From contig NZ_PNOS01000012.1 in the NCBI RefSeq assembly GCF_002869745.1, positions 40,381-104,380 on the forward strand: a DNA stretch of 64,000 nucleotides. Reading direction: 5' to 3'. The notes below the pieces were generated by a model. The model worked only from the letters and a program-made list of their open reading frames with translations, had not been told where the DNA came from and searched no databases. The number at the start of each line of letters is the position of its first letter. Position 1 is the first letter of the stretch. Shown here one piece after another: positions 51,865-60,885 of the stretch. A program made the translations under genes and the position numbers. The stretch comes from Oceaniglobus roseus. GTDB lineage: Bacteria > Pseudomonadota > Alphaproteobacteria > Rhodobacterales > Rhodobacteraceae.

Positions 51865-53016
51865 TTGAAGATTGCCCTTCCCGACACCTCCGGCAGGCTG
51901 ACCGACTACATCCTGACCGGCACCCCCCTGCCCGAATCCCGGCTGCCCGCCGATCCGGCGCGCATCGTCTATTCCGCCGCCCACGTGGTGGCCGATCCCT
52001 TCACCGCCAACGATCCCTCCGGCCTCGCGACCGTGGACTGGGAGGCGACGATGCGCTTCCGCCACCACCTCCACGGCCTCGGCCTTGGCATCGCCGAGGC
52101 GATGGACACGGCGCAGCGCGGCATGGGGCTGGACTGGGACGGCGCGCTGGAGCTGATCCGCCGCACCCGCGCCGAGCTGCCCGACGCGCTGGTGGCCAAC
52201 GGCTGCGGCACCGACCACCTGGCCCCCGCAGAGGCCCGCAGCGTCGACGACGTGCGGCGTGCCTACATGCATCAGCTCGACGCCATCCAGGCGCTCGATG
52301 CCCGGGTGATCCTGATGGCCAGCCGGGCGATGGCGCGGGTGGCCTCGGGGCCGGACGACTACATCCGCCTCTACGGCGAGCTGCTGTCGGCCTGCGACCG
52401 CCCGGCGATCCTGCACTGGCTGGGCGAGATGTTCGACCCCGCGCTGGCCGGCTACTGGGGCAGCGCCGGGTTCGAGGAGGCGCTCGACACGGTCCTGACG
52501 ATCATCGAGGCCAACGCCGCCAGGGTGGACGGGATCAAGATCTCGCTTCTCGACAAGGACAAGGAGATCGCCCTGCGCCGCCGCCTGCCCGAAGGCGTCA
52601 GGATGTATACCGGCGACGACTTCAACTATCCCGAACTGATCGAGGGCGACGCGCAGGGCTTTTCCCACGCACTGCTCGGCATCTTCGACCCGCTCGCCGT
52701 CGCCGCCGCCCACGCGGTGGACCGGCTGGGGCAGGGCGATTCGGCGGGCTTCCGCGCGACGCTGGACCCGACCGTGCCGCTGGCGCGCCTGATCTTCCGC
52801 GCGCCGACGCAGTACTACAAGACCGGCGTGGTCTTCCTGGCCTGGCTGAACGGGTTCCAGGACCATTTCGTGATGCTGAACGGCGCGCAGGCGATGCGCC
52901 CGCTGCCCTATTTCACCGAGGTCTTCCGCCTGGCCGACGGCTGCGGCCTGCTGCGCGACCCGGAGATGGCGGTGGCGCGGATGAAGCGGCTGCTGGCGCT
53001 CCATGGCGTGACCTGA
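51865..53016 (+). CDS. DUF993 protein (aldolase-like TIM barrel)
   Basis: A 383-residue protein of the DUF993 type, distantly like dihydrodipicolinate synthase/N-acetylneuraminate lyase enzymes (segment DGIKISLLDKDKEIALR may hold a Schiff-base lysine). TTG start at 51865 after AAGGAGA. The reaction is unproven; retro-aldol cleavage of a sugar-derived acid is a plausible guess. One-base overlap with the next gene. Confidence 0.82.
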   Translation: MKIALPDTSGRLTDYILTGTPLPESRLPADPARIVYSAAHVVADPFTANDPSGLATVDWEATMRFRHHLHGLGLGIAEAMDTAQRGMGLDWDGALELIRRTRAELPDALVANGCGTDHLAPAEARSVDDVRRAYMHQLDAIQALDARVILMASRAMARVASGPDDYIRLYGELLSACDRPAILHWLGEMFDPALAGYWGSAGFEEALDTVLTIIEANAARVDGIKISLLDKDKEIALRRRLPEGVRMYTGDDFNYPELIEGDAQGFSHALLGIFDPLAVAAAHAVDRLGQGDSAGFRATLDPTVPLARLIFRAPTQYYKTGVVFLAWLNGFQDHFVMLNGAQAMRPLPYFTEVFRLADGCGLLRDPEMAVARMKRLLALHGVT

Positions 53017-53858
53017 TGCGCGACTTCTCGCAGGACACCTCGGCGCTGGCGCTGAACACCGCGACGCTGGGGCACAACCTGGAGGGCCACGGCGCGGGGT
53101 GGTCCCCGGAAAGGCTGATCGACGCCTGCACCGAACGGGGCTTCGGCGGGATCGTCTTCTGGCGGCGCGAGATCGGAACACGCGCCGCGCAGATCGGCGA
53201 ACGGGTGCGCGCCGCCGGGATGGCGGTCGCGGGCCTGTGCCGGACGCCCTACCTGACCGGCCGCGACGCCGGCTCGGATGACGAGATGCGCGGCAGCATC
53301 GACATGGCCGCCGCGCTCGGCGCACCGGTCCTGACCATCGTCACCGGCGGGACCGAGCCCGGCACGACAGGGCTGGGCGAGAGCCGCAAGCGCCTTGCCG
53401 ACCGCCTCGCGCGGCATGTCGAGCACGCCCGCGCCGCCGGCGTCAGGCTGGCGCTGGAACCGCTCAACCCGATGTTCGGCGGCAACCGCACCTGCCTGTT
53501 CACCGTCCGCGATGCGCTGGACCTCTGCGACACCGTCGGCGATCCGCAGATCGGCCTCGCCGTGGACGTCTATCACGTCTGGTGGGACCGGACGCTGGGC
53601 GAAAGCCTGGCGCGGGCAGGGGGGCGGATCTTCGGCTATCACCTGTGCGACTGGCTGGAGGACACGCGCCACATGCTGCTGGACCGCGGCATGATGGGCG
53701 ACGGCGTCGCCGACCTCGGGGCGATCCGCGCGGCGGTCGAGGCGGCCGGTTACGCGGGCCACTGCGAGGTCGAGGTCTTCTCGGCCGCCGACTGGTGGCA
53801 GCGCCCGCCGGAGGTGGTGCTGGACACCGTCGTCGAACGGTTCCGGACGGTGTGCTGA
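53016..53858 (+). CDS. Sugar phosphate isomerase/epimerase-like TIM barrel
   Basis: A 280-residue xylose-isomerase-like (AP endonuclease 2) barrel with metal residues in LALEPLNPMF, GLAVDVYHVWWD, GYHLCDW and GHCEVEVFS. This family covers IolE/IolH, hydroxypyruvate isomerase and sugar epimerases. Last gene of the operon and another pointer to a carbohydrate-like substrate. Confidence 0.85.
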   Translation: MRDFSQDTSALALNTATLGHNLEGHGAGWSPERLIDACTERGFGGIVFWRREIGTRAAQIGERVRAAGMAVAGLCRTPYLTGRDAGSDDEMRGSIDMAAALGAPVLTIVTGGTEPGTTGLGESRKRLADRLARHVEHARAAGVRLALEPLNPMFGGNRTCLFTVRDALDLCDTVGDPQIGLAVDVYHVWWDRTLGESLARAGGRIFGYHLCDWLEDTRHMLLDRGMMGDGVADLGAIRAAVEAAGYAGHCEVEVFSAADWWQRPPEVVLDTVVERFRTVC

Positions 53859-53998
53859 CCGGTCCCGTTTTCGCGTAGCAGCCCCATCCGCGACGCCATT
53901 GCCGCACCCGCGACCGTGCCCGGTACACTTCGGCCGCGTTTTGTGGTCTTGGGACGGCGTGACGGGTGTTCGGGCGTTTCTGCGGGAAGGAACAGCGG

Positions 53999-55189
53999 AT
54001 GGGCGTGAAGGAGCGGGACTACGACGCGATCGTGCTCGGGGCGGGCGGCGCGGGGCTGATGGCTGCGGCGACCGCCGGTCAGGCCGGGGCGCGCGTCCTC
54101 GTGATCGACCACGCCGACAAGCCCGGCAAGAAGATCCTGATTTCCGGCGGCGGCCGCTGCAATTTCACCAACACCGGGACCGGCCCCGAGAACTTCCTGT
54201 CCGAGAACCCCCATTTCGCCAAATCCGCGCTGAGCCGCTACACCCAGTGGGACTTCCTCGCGCTGGTCGAGCGGCACGGCATAACCTGGCACGAGAAGAC
54301 CCTGGGCCAGCTCTTCTGCGACGGCAGCGCCCGGCAGATCGTCGCCATGCTGCTCGAGGAATGCCGCCGGGGCGGGGTGGAGATCCGCCTCTCGACCAGG
54401 ATCGGCGAGATCGGCCATGCCGACGGGCGGTTCCGCGTGGCGGGCGCGGCGGCGCCCCGGCTGGTGATCGCGACCGGCGGTCCCTCGATCCCCAAGATGG
54501 GGGCGAGCGGCGCCGCCTACGACATCGCCCGCCGCTTCGGCCTCGACGTCGTGGCGCCCCGCCCCGCGCTCGTCCCCTTCACCCTCGGGGAGGAGGACGC
54601 GCTCTTCAAGGCGATCCCCGGCGTGGCCTTTCCGGCCGTCGCCCGCGTGCGCGACGTCTCCTTCCCCGAGGCCGCGCTTTTCACCCACCGGGGCCTGTCG
54701 GGGCCCGCGATCCTTCAGGTGTCCTCCTACTGGTCGCCCGGCGATCCGGTGTCGCTCTGCCTGCTGCCCGACGCCGGGGCCCTCCTGCGCGCGGCGCGAC
54801 AGGAGATGCCGCGCGCCCATCTCAAGGCGGCCCTCTCCCGCCACCTCCCGCTGCGGCTGGCCGAGGCGATGGCGACCCGGATCGGCCTTGCCCGCGAGCT
54901 CGGCAACTGTTCGGATGCCGAACTCGGCGAAGCGGCCGGGATGCTTACCGCGCTCACCTTCCACCCGACGGGCACCGAGGGTTATGCCAAGGCCGAGGTC
55001 ACGGCGGGCGGCATCTCGACCGCCGCGCTCTCGTCCAAGACGATGGAGGCGCGCAAGGTGCCGGGGCTCTACGCCATCGGCGAGGCGGTGGACGTGACCG
55101 GATGGCTTGGCGGCTACAACTTCCAGTGGGCCTGGTCCTCGGGCGTCGCGGCCGGTCGCGCCCTTGCCGGGGACCCCGGGGGCAGGTGA
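53999..55189 (+). CDS. BaiN/HI0933-family flavoprotein (NAD(P)/FAD-dependent oxidoreductase)
   Basis: A 396-residue flavoprotein with dinucleotide loop VLGAGGAGLMAAATAG, the family hallmark KILISGGGRCNFTN and the C-terminal WLGGYNFQWAWSSGVAAGR. Family members include BaiN; the general role is unsettled. The start at 53999 follows GGAAGGAA. Confidence 0.92.
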   Translation: MGVKERDYDAIVLGAGGAGLMAAATAGQAGARVLVIDHADKPGKKILISGGGRCNFTNTGTGPENFLSENPHFAKSALSRYTQWDFLALVERHGITWHEKTLGQLFCDGSARQIVAMLLEECRRGGVEIRLSTRIGEIGHADGRFRVAGAAAPRLVIATGGPSIPKMGASGAAYDIARRFGLDVVAPRPALVPFTLGEEDALFKAIPGVAFPAVARVRDVSFPEAALFTHRGLSGPAILQVSSYWSPGDPVSLCLLPDAGALLRAARQEMPRAHLKAALSRHLPLRLAEAMATRIGLARELGNCSDAELGEAAGMLTALTFHPTGTEGYAKAEVTAGGISTAALSSKTMEARKVPGLYAIGEAVDVTGWLGGYNFQWAWSSGVAAGRALAGDPGGR

Positions 55190-55360
55190 CGAAGGGGCGC
55201 GGTGACGGCGCGCGAGGCGACGCGCGGACCGGGCAGGATTTCCGACCGCTCCGACATCCACGCGGTGCCGCCAGTCGCGCCATCGGAGCAGGGCGCCGGG
55301 GCGTCGTCGGAACATCCTGACGGCGGGAACGTTCACTCCATATTCGCAGGAGGGAAATCC

Positions 55361-55714
55361 ATGGCCCAGCACGCCACGACCTGGTCCCCCGGCGCGGCGC
55401 TGAGTGCGCTGGCCGCATTCGCGGGAGCCGCGATAGCGGCGATCCTATACCTCACGCCGCTCACGGGGGTCACCGGCACGATCGGCGCCCTGATCGTCCT
55501 GGGCGCATCGCTGCTGGTCGGCATCGGCGCGCTGCTGCTGATGGCCACCCGGCGCGCCCTCTGGCTCTGGCTCACGCTGCTCGGCGGGATCGGCACCGCC
55601 GTCGCGGCCGCCTTTCTCCACGCCTGGTGGATCGTGGTCCTGCTGGCGGTCGTGCTCGTGGGGCTGGTGATGGAACGCCTGACCCTTACCCGAAGCAGGA
55701 AAGCGAGGACCTGA
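55361..55714 (+). CDS. Four-helix membrane subunit upstream of PQQ dehydrogenase (SldB-like)
   Basis: A 117-residue protein, almost all hydrophobic: about four membrane helices from residue 10 to 105. The size, position and one-base overlap with the PQQ dehydrogenase gene match the small membrane subunit SldB of polyol dehydrogenases, which resembles the N-terminal anchor domain of membrane-bound glucose dehydrogenase. The start at 55361 follows CAGGAGGGA; upstream in-frame ATGs are less likely. Confidence 0.72.
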   Translation: MAQHATTWSPGAALSALAAFAGAAIAAILYLTPLTGVTGTIGALIVLGASLLVGIGALLLMATRRALWLWLTLLGGIGTAVAAAFLHAWWIVVLLAVVLVGLVMERLTLTRSRKART

Positions 55715-57786
55715 TGATCCGTACCGGCACAATCGCGCTGGCCGCCGCGCTGGCGGCGGCCTCTCCCGCCGCGTCGCAGGACAGCGGAAGCGGCACCGCC
55801 GTCACCGACGACCAGCCAGCCACTGCAACGGGTGGGGGCGAGGTGGTCGACACGCTGCTGGAATCGGCCGCGGACGGCTCCGCCACTCAGGAAGACCGGA
55901 CGCAGGAGAAGCCGCGGCGCGACCCCGTGCCGCTGGTGCCGAAGACGGCGACCTGGAACACGTTCCACGGCCAGCTGTCCGCGCAGAAATATTCCCCCCT
56001 GGACCAGATCAACCGCGAGAACGCCGGCAATCTCGAGAAGGTCTGGGAGGTCCACACCGGCGACGTTTCCGACGGCACGGGCGACCTGCCGACAACGGTC
56101 TGGTCGGCCACCCCGATCTATGCCAACGGCATGCTCTACATCGGCACGCCGTTCTACCGCGTCCTCGCGCTCGACCCTGCCACGGGCGAGGAGATCTGGA
56201 GCTTCGATTCCAAGAGCCGCCTCGAGGCGCTGACCCAGCCCGCCCTGAAGAACCGCGGCGTCGCCTACTGGGAGGCGGCGGAGCCGCAGGAGGGCGAGGC
56301 CTGCCAGAAGATCGTCTATCTCGGTACGATGGACGCCCGGCTCTTCGCCATGGACGCCGACACCGGCAAGCCCTGCGCCGATTTCGGCGACAACGGCGCG
56401 CTGAACGTCAACCAGTGGAACACCACGAACGACAAGTGGCCCTTCTCGCTGCTTCAGCCGCCCACCGTCTCGGGCGACCACGTCATCATCGGCTGGGCCG
56501 GGAACGACTGGAAATATGCCGAGGCGCCGCCGGGATCGGTCTTCTCGGTCGATCCGCGGACCGGCAAGCTGCAATGGGCGGTTGACACCATTCCCCAAGA
56601 CATCCGCCGGCAGACCGGCACCGCCAACGTCTGGACGGCGATGTCGGTGGACGAGGAACTGGGGCTCGTCTATCTCCCCGTCGCCTCGCCCTCGCCGAAC
56701 TACTGGGGCGGTAACCGCACGCAGGAGATCCCGCTCGCCACCTCGACCACGGCCGTCGACATCGAGACGGGCAAGGTCGTCTGGTCGCGCCAGTGGGTGC
56801 ATCACGATGTGTGGGACTACGACATCAACTCGGCCCCGACGCTGATGGACATCACCGTGGACGGCAAGGAGATCCCGGCGCTGATGCAGGCGACGAAGAT
56901 GGGCTTCCTCTTCGTCGTGAACCGCGAGACGGGCGAGGATGTCTGGCCGATCGAGGAACGCGAGGTGCCCCAGGGCGACGGCTCGGTCGAGGGGGAGGTC
57001 TATGCGAAGACCCAGCCCTTCCCGACGAAACCCGCGCCGCTGCTCGACCAGGCGCAGAAGGAGGACATCTGGTGGATCGCCGACGCCGTGGGCTTCGGCC
57101 AGTGTTCGAAGCTCTTCGATTCGCTGTCCTACGAGGGGATGTACACGCCGCCGACGACCAGGGGCAAAGGCGTCTATACCTTCCCCGACAGCTCGGGTGG
57201 GGTTCAGTGGGGCGGCGTGGCCTTCGACCCCGAAAGCCAGACCGCCGTCGTGAACACCTCGCACATCGCGCAGTACATCCAGCTTTACCCGCGTGACGAG
57301 TTCGACCGGATCGAATCGGGCTCGGGCAACGAGGCCGGGTATTATCCCCAGATCGGCGCGCCTTACGGCATGTCGCTGAAGGTCGCGATGAACTGGCTCG
57401 GGATGCCCTGCTGGAAGGCGCCCTATGGCGAGCTGGTGGCGATCGACATGAAGACGGGCGAGGTCAACTGGCGCAAGCCGCTGGGCTCGTCGCAGAAGTT
57501 CGGCTTCTACATGCCCGAGAGCATGGGATCGCCCACCATCGGCGGACCCGCCGTCACGGCGGGCGGGCTGATCTTCATCGGCTCGACCATGGACGCCAAG
57601 GTGCGCGCCTTCGACATCGCGACCGGCGAGGAGCTGTGGGAGGACATCGTCGGCGCGCCCTCCGTGTCCAATCCGGCGGTCTACGAACACGAGGGGCGCG
57701 AATACGTCGCCTTCATCGGTGGCGGCAACACGATCCTGAAGCCGCAGGTCAGCGACCACATCGCCGTCTACGCCCTGCCGGAGTGA
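55714..57786 (+). CDS. PQQ-dependent dehydrogenase, glucose/polyol type (SldA-like)
   Basis: A 690-residue periplasmic quinoprotein with a signal peptide (MIRTGTIALAAALAAASPAAS). Eight tryptophan-docking-type blades are visible (ALDPATGEEIWSFD, SVDPRTGKLQWAV, AIDMKTGEVNWRKP, AFDIATGEELWED). VGFGQCSKLFDSLSYEG and FHGQLSAQKYSPLDQIN are typical of the glucose-dehydrogenase branch. No C-terminal cytochrome c domain, so electrons probably go to ubiquinone through the membrane partner. Residues about 24-75 are a charged low-complexity insert before the barrel. The ligand cannot be told from sequence. Confidence 0.9.
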   Translation: MIRTGTIALAAALAAASPAASQDSGSGTAVTDDQPATATGGGEVVDTLLESAADGSATQEDRTQEKPRRDPVPLVPKTATWNTFHGQLSAQKYSPLDQINRENAGNLEKVWEVHTGDVSDGTGDLPTTVWSATPIYANGMLYIGTPFYRVLALDPATGEEIWSFDSKSRLEALTQPALKNRGVAYWEAAEPQEGEACQKIVYLGTMDARLFAMDADTGKPCADFGDNGALNVNQWNTTNDKWPFSLLQPPTVSGDHVIIGWAGNDWKYAEAPPGSVFSVDPRTGKLQWAVDTIPQDIRRQTGTANVWTAMSVDEELGLVYLPVASPSPNYWGGNRTQEIPLATSTTAVDIETGKVVWSRQWVHHDVWDYDINSAPTLMDITVDGKEIPALMQATKMGFLFVVNRETGEDVWPIEEREVPQGDGSVEGEVYAKTQPFPTKPAPLLDQAQKEDIWWIADAVGFGQCSKLFDSLSYEGMYTPPTTRGKGVYTFPDSSGGVQWGGVAFDPESQTAVVNTSHIAQYIQLYPRDEFDRIESGSGNEAGYYPQIGAPYGMSLKVAMNWLGMPCWKAPYGELVAIDMKTGEVNWRKPLGSSQKFGFYMPESMGSPTIGGPAVTAGGLIFIGSTMDAKVRAFDIATGEELWEDIVGAPSVSNPAVYEHEGREYVAFIGGGNTILKPQVSDHIAVYALPE

Positions 57787-57800
57787 AAGGCACAGCGGTG

Positions 57801-57840
57801 GGCGGGCCGTGACCCCGCGGTGAAAACGAAACGGCCCGCC
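57801..57840 (+). terminator. Hairpin after the PQQ dehydrogenase gene
   Basis: GGCGGGCCGT (57801-57810) and ACGGCCCGCC (57831-57840), 14 nt past the stop. Loop of 20 nt; no T-run. Confidence 0.5.
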
Positions 57841-57892
57841 GCTGCACGGGGCAGGGCGGGCCGGGCGGTAGCGGGGGCGGCGTGCCTGCCTG

Positions 57893-58147
57893 TCAGCCCT
57901 TGCGCCGCGGCGACGGGGCGCTGCCCTTGCCCCCCGCGCGCTCGGCCGGATCGTCGAGGTTCCCGGCGATCGGGCCACCCGGGGGCGGGCCGTTCTCGGA
58001 CGAGGGATCGGCCTCGCTGATCTCCTCGGCCTTGACCTCGTTGGCGGCGCGCTGCCAGTGCTCGTCGTGCTTGCCCTCGGGGCGGCCTTCGCGCTCCCAG
58101 ATGTCGTGCGCGCGCTGTGCGATGCGTTCGTGATTGCCGTCTTCCAT
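57893..58147 (-). CDS. DUF2934 protein
   Basis: An 84-residue protein starting MEDGNHERIAQRAHDIWERE, a textbook DUF2934 segment (R-I-x-x-R-A-x-x-I-W-E-x-E-G-R-P-x-G, then HWQRA). The tail is hydrophilic. GGAGGTC lies 6 nt upstream. No known function; common in rhizobia and Rhodobacterales near stress genes. Confidence 0.85.
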   Translation of the reverse strand: MEDGNHERIAQRAHDIWEREGRPEGKHDEHWQRAANEVKAEEISEADPSSENGPPPGGPIAGNLDDPAERAGGKGSAPSPRRKG

Positions 58148-58308
58148 GTGCGACCTCCGTGTCATTGCCTGCACCTTGCGGAAAACCTGCGGGACCGCCG
58201 AATGTTCCCCGCGCCCCGAGTGCGGAACGGACCGGGCATCCGGCAGTTGGTCCCGGAAATCCATGACCGGCGTGCCTGCACAGGCACCGCAGATGATACG
58301 GAGGCCCC

Positions 58309-58965
58309 ATGTGGGACTGGTTCTCTCAGCACATTCCCGCGGTCCAGGCGATCTCGGGGCTGGCGATGCTGTCGGTCTGGATCGTCTACCTGCAGACCTT
58401 CCTGTTCGGCCATCGCCGCCAGCAGCGCTCGGAGGTGGTGGTGGACACCGGGCCGGGCATCGGGCTCGACCGGCGCTGCTTCGTGGCGAACCTCGGGCTT
58501 CAGCCGATCTATCTCCAGGACGTGGTGGTGCAGCTGAACCATGACGACGGCAGCGCCCCGCGCCACGTGGTGACGGACCGCACGGAACTGAGGTCGGACC
58601 AGTTGACCCGGCCCGGCGAGGCGACGAACCGCGGTCCGTTGGAGAGCGGCGGGCTGATCGACATCGGCAGCTTCTCGACCCTGCTCGCGCGGGCGAACCG
58701 CCAGCCCGACGATCCGGACCTGGAGCGGCTGACCTCGGTCGAGGTCACCGTGGCCGCGATCAACGCCGCCTCCTCGGCGGTGATCGGCGGCCGTCGCTGT
58801 TTCGCGATCCGCAAGGATCCCGAGGGGTGGAGCGTCGTTCCCGAAAGCGTGACCACCGACCAGATCCGCTGGCCATGGCGCCGCCGCCGGCTGATGCGGG
58901 AACTGGAGCGCGAACTGGACCGCAAGGGACGACCGAAGCCGTCCCGCCAGCGCCGGGGACACTAG
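58309..58965 (+). CDS. Hypothetical single-helix membrane protein
   Basis: A 218-residue protein with an N-terminal membrane helix (about 13-33) and a soluble part with beta-rich character (RRCFVANLGLQPIYLQDVVVQL) and a basic tail (WRRRRLMRELERELDRKG). No family recognised. Its neighbours are also orphan proteins. Confidence 0.7.
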   Translation: MWDWFSQHIPAVQAISGLAMLSVWIVYLQTFLFGHRRQQRSEVVVDTGPGIGLDRRCFVANLGLQPIYLQDVVVQLNHDDGSAPRHVVTDRTELRSDQLTRPGEATNRGPLESGGLIDIGSFSTLLARANRQPDDPDLERLTSVEVTVAAINAASSAVIGGRRCFAIRKDPEGWSVVPESVTTDQIRWPWRRRRLMRELERELDRKGRPKPSRQRRGH

Positions 58966-59140
58966 GGCGACGCCCGCGAGACGGACCGGCGGACCGAATC
59001 GGGTGCGATCCCTAACTCCTTGGAACATTCGTCCAGGGCACCCGTTTTTTCACCAAGGCCGCACCCCGACGCACGAGGCGGCGCCTTGACGGACCGTGAC
59101 GCCCGGCAGGGGCGGCAGCACAAATGCCTGAGAGGATGCC

Positions 59141-59458
59141 ATGTCAGCACCCAAGACGAACACCGAACGCCAGGTCCAACGACACCGTTGGTCGCTCTTC
59201 GGAGCGATCGGGCTGTCGGCCCTGGCCAGCGCGATCATCGGCCTGCTGATCTTCTGGGAGGGCACCGACGACGCCAACGCCCCCAGGACCCCGGACGAGA
59301 TCGTGGACGGCCGCACCGGCGAGATCGAGGAGACCGACAGGCCCATCGAAGCGCCGATGCCGACGATCGGACTGGAGTCGGACCAGGGGCGGGAGCCGGT
59401 CAGGGAGAGAGCCGTGAGCCCTTCCACCGACCTGCCGGACGTGGACCCCACCGACTAG
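59141..59458 (+). CDS. Hypothetical small membrane protein
   Basis: A 105-residue protein with one helix (about 17-41; WSLFGAIGLSALASAIIGLL) and an acidic, disordered tail rich in E, D, P and T. No family recognised. It ends 14 nt before the convergent GtrII-like gene. Confidence 0.6.
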   Translation: MSAPKTNTERQVQRHRWSLFGAIGLSALASAIIGLLIFWEGTDDANAPRTPDEIVDGRTGEIEETDRPIEAPMPTIGLESDQGREPVRERAVSPSTDLPDVDPTD

Positions 59459-59472
59459 GACAGGTCGCGTCC

Positions 59473-60885
59473 CTACTGCACTGGCGCGAGGGCGACCAGC
59501 GACAGCGGGGGGCGCCGGCCCTCGGCCGCCTCGGCCTCGAGCCGGGCGCACCGCTGCGCCTCGCGGTCGCAAAGCACCATCCTTTGCCCGTTCAGGGCCA
59601 GCACGCGGAACGACAGCGCAATCGCATGCTGGACACTGGCCCGTCGCGCCGTTTCCAGGGCCATGACGTCCCCCTTCACCAGCAGCGGATCCGGCAGGTG
59701 GGCATGCGCCTCGGCGAAGGCACGGGTTTCGGCCTGCCAGGGACGGAAATCGGCGAAGCGCTGGAAGGTCAGCGCCATGCAGAGGGCCACGATCGCCACC
59801 GGAACCGCGACGAACAGGCGCGATGCGTCCTTGCCGGACCGGACGAAGACCGCCGCCCGCCCGACGAGGACCGCATGGAAGATCCAGGCGAAGACGAAAC
59901 TGCGCGGCGGCACCTCCACCCCGAGCTTCAGCACCTGCACCGCGCAGAGCGCGAGGCTGAGGAACAGCCCTGCATGGAGATACAGCGCCTCCTTCGGCGC
60001 GTGGCGCGCCAGGTACAGCGTCGCGATCACGAACGCGGTCGCCTGGAGCACGACCAGCGGGTAGATGCCGAAGCTGCTTGCCATCACGAGAGAGCGGAAG
60101 GTGGCCCCGAGCAGCGGCAGGTTGTCGACCAGCCCGGAAAGGCCCGTCGCGGGCGCGGCCTGCCGCCAGTCCGCCAGCGGGACGCCGAAGATCCCATGGA
60201 CCTGCCAGTTCAGCGCATAGGTCGCCAGCACCGCCGCCGCGAAGCTGGCGGTGAACAGCGCCAGCAGCCCCGCGAGATCGCGCAGCGACCGCTTCCGCGT
60301 CGCGAAGAGGCAGACGGCAAGCAGGATCAGCGGATAGGTCGTGTAGGCCATGAAGGTCACGACCGTGAAAACCGGCAGCAGGGCGCGGTGATGGCGCGGC
60401 GCCATCCGGCAGCCGAGCACGGCATAGAGCGCCACCAGCGCGAGGCCGGGGATCAGCGTGTTGAACCAGAGCGCGATCATCGAGGCCGGGGGCGCGACCG
60501 CGATCAGCAGGGCGAGCAGGACCATGCCGCCGACCGGCGCGGCGCGCCCGCGTTCGGAGGGAAAGGCGGCCACGGCCAGCGCGGCGGCCAGCAGCGCCCA
60601 GAGCGCCTGGTACACGGCGAAGTTCAGCCAGGCCGGCGTCACGACCCCGCGCAGGTGCCACAGCCAGTTGACCCAGCGGCCCTCGTGCAGGGTCTTTTCC
60701 CAGAACCAGTCCGCCCGGGCCAGGAGTGCCGGGTAATCGTCGAAGCGGATCATCGGATCGGCGAGGTTCGGCAGCGAGAAGGCCAGCGTGCCGACCAGGG
60801 CGATGGCGAAGACCGGCAGGAGCGGCGCGGCGGCGGTGCGGGGCGCGGCGCTCCAGCCCGGCAGGGAGGCGTCGGCCGCGCTCAT
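59473..60885 (-). CDS. Integral-membrane glycosyltransferase-like protein (GtrII type)
   Basis: A 470-residue protein with about ten membrane helices. The region MIRFDDYPALLARADWFWEK followed by EGRWVNWL near the N-terminus resembles the GtrII serotype-glucosyltransferase signature in its first periplasmic loop. It would transfer a sugar from a lipid carrier to a surface glycan outside the inner membrane. Overlaps the methyltransferase stop by 4 nt (ATGA); last gene of the operon. Confidence 0.72.
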   Translation of the reverse strand: MSAADASLPGWSAAPRTAAAPLLPVFAIALVGTLAFSLPNLADPMIRFDDYPALLARADWFWEKTLHEGRWVNWLWHLRGVVTPAWLNFAVYQALWALLAAALAVAAFPSERGRAAPVGGMVLLALLIAVAPPASMIALWFNTLIPGLALVALYAVLGCRMAPRHHRALLPVFTVVTFMAYTTYPLILLAVCLFATRKRSLRDLAGLLALFTASFAAAVLATYALNWQVHGIFGVPLADWRQAAPATGLSGLVDNLPLLGATFRSLVMASSFGIYPLVVLQATAFVIATLYLARHAPKEALYLHAGLFLSLALCAVQVLKLGVEVPPRSFVFAWIFHAVLVGRAAVFVRSGKDASRLFVAVPVAIVALCMALTFQRFADFRPWQAETRAFAEAHAHLPDPLLVKGDVMALETARRASVQHAIALSFRVLALNGQRMVLCDREAQRCARLEAEAAEGRRPPLSLVALAPVQ

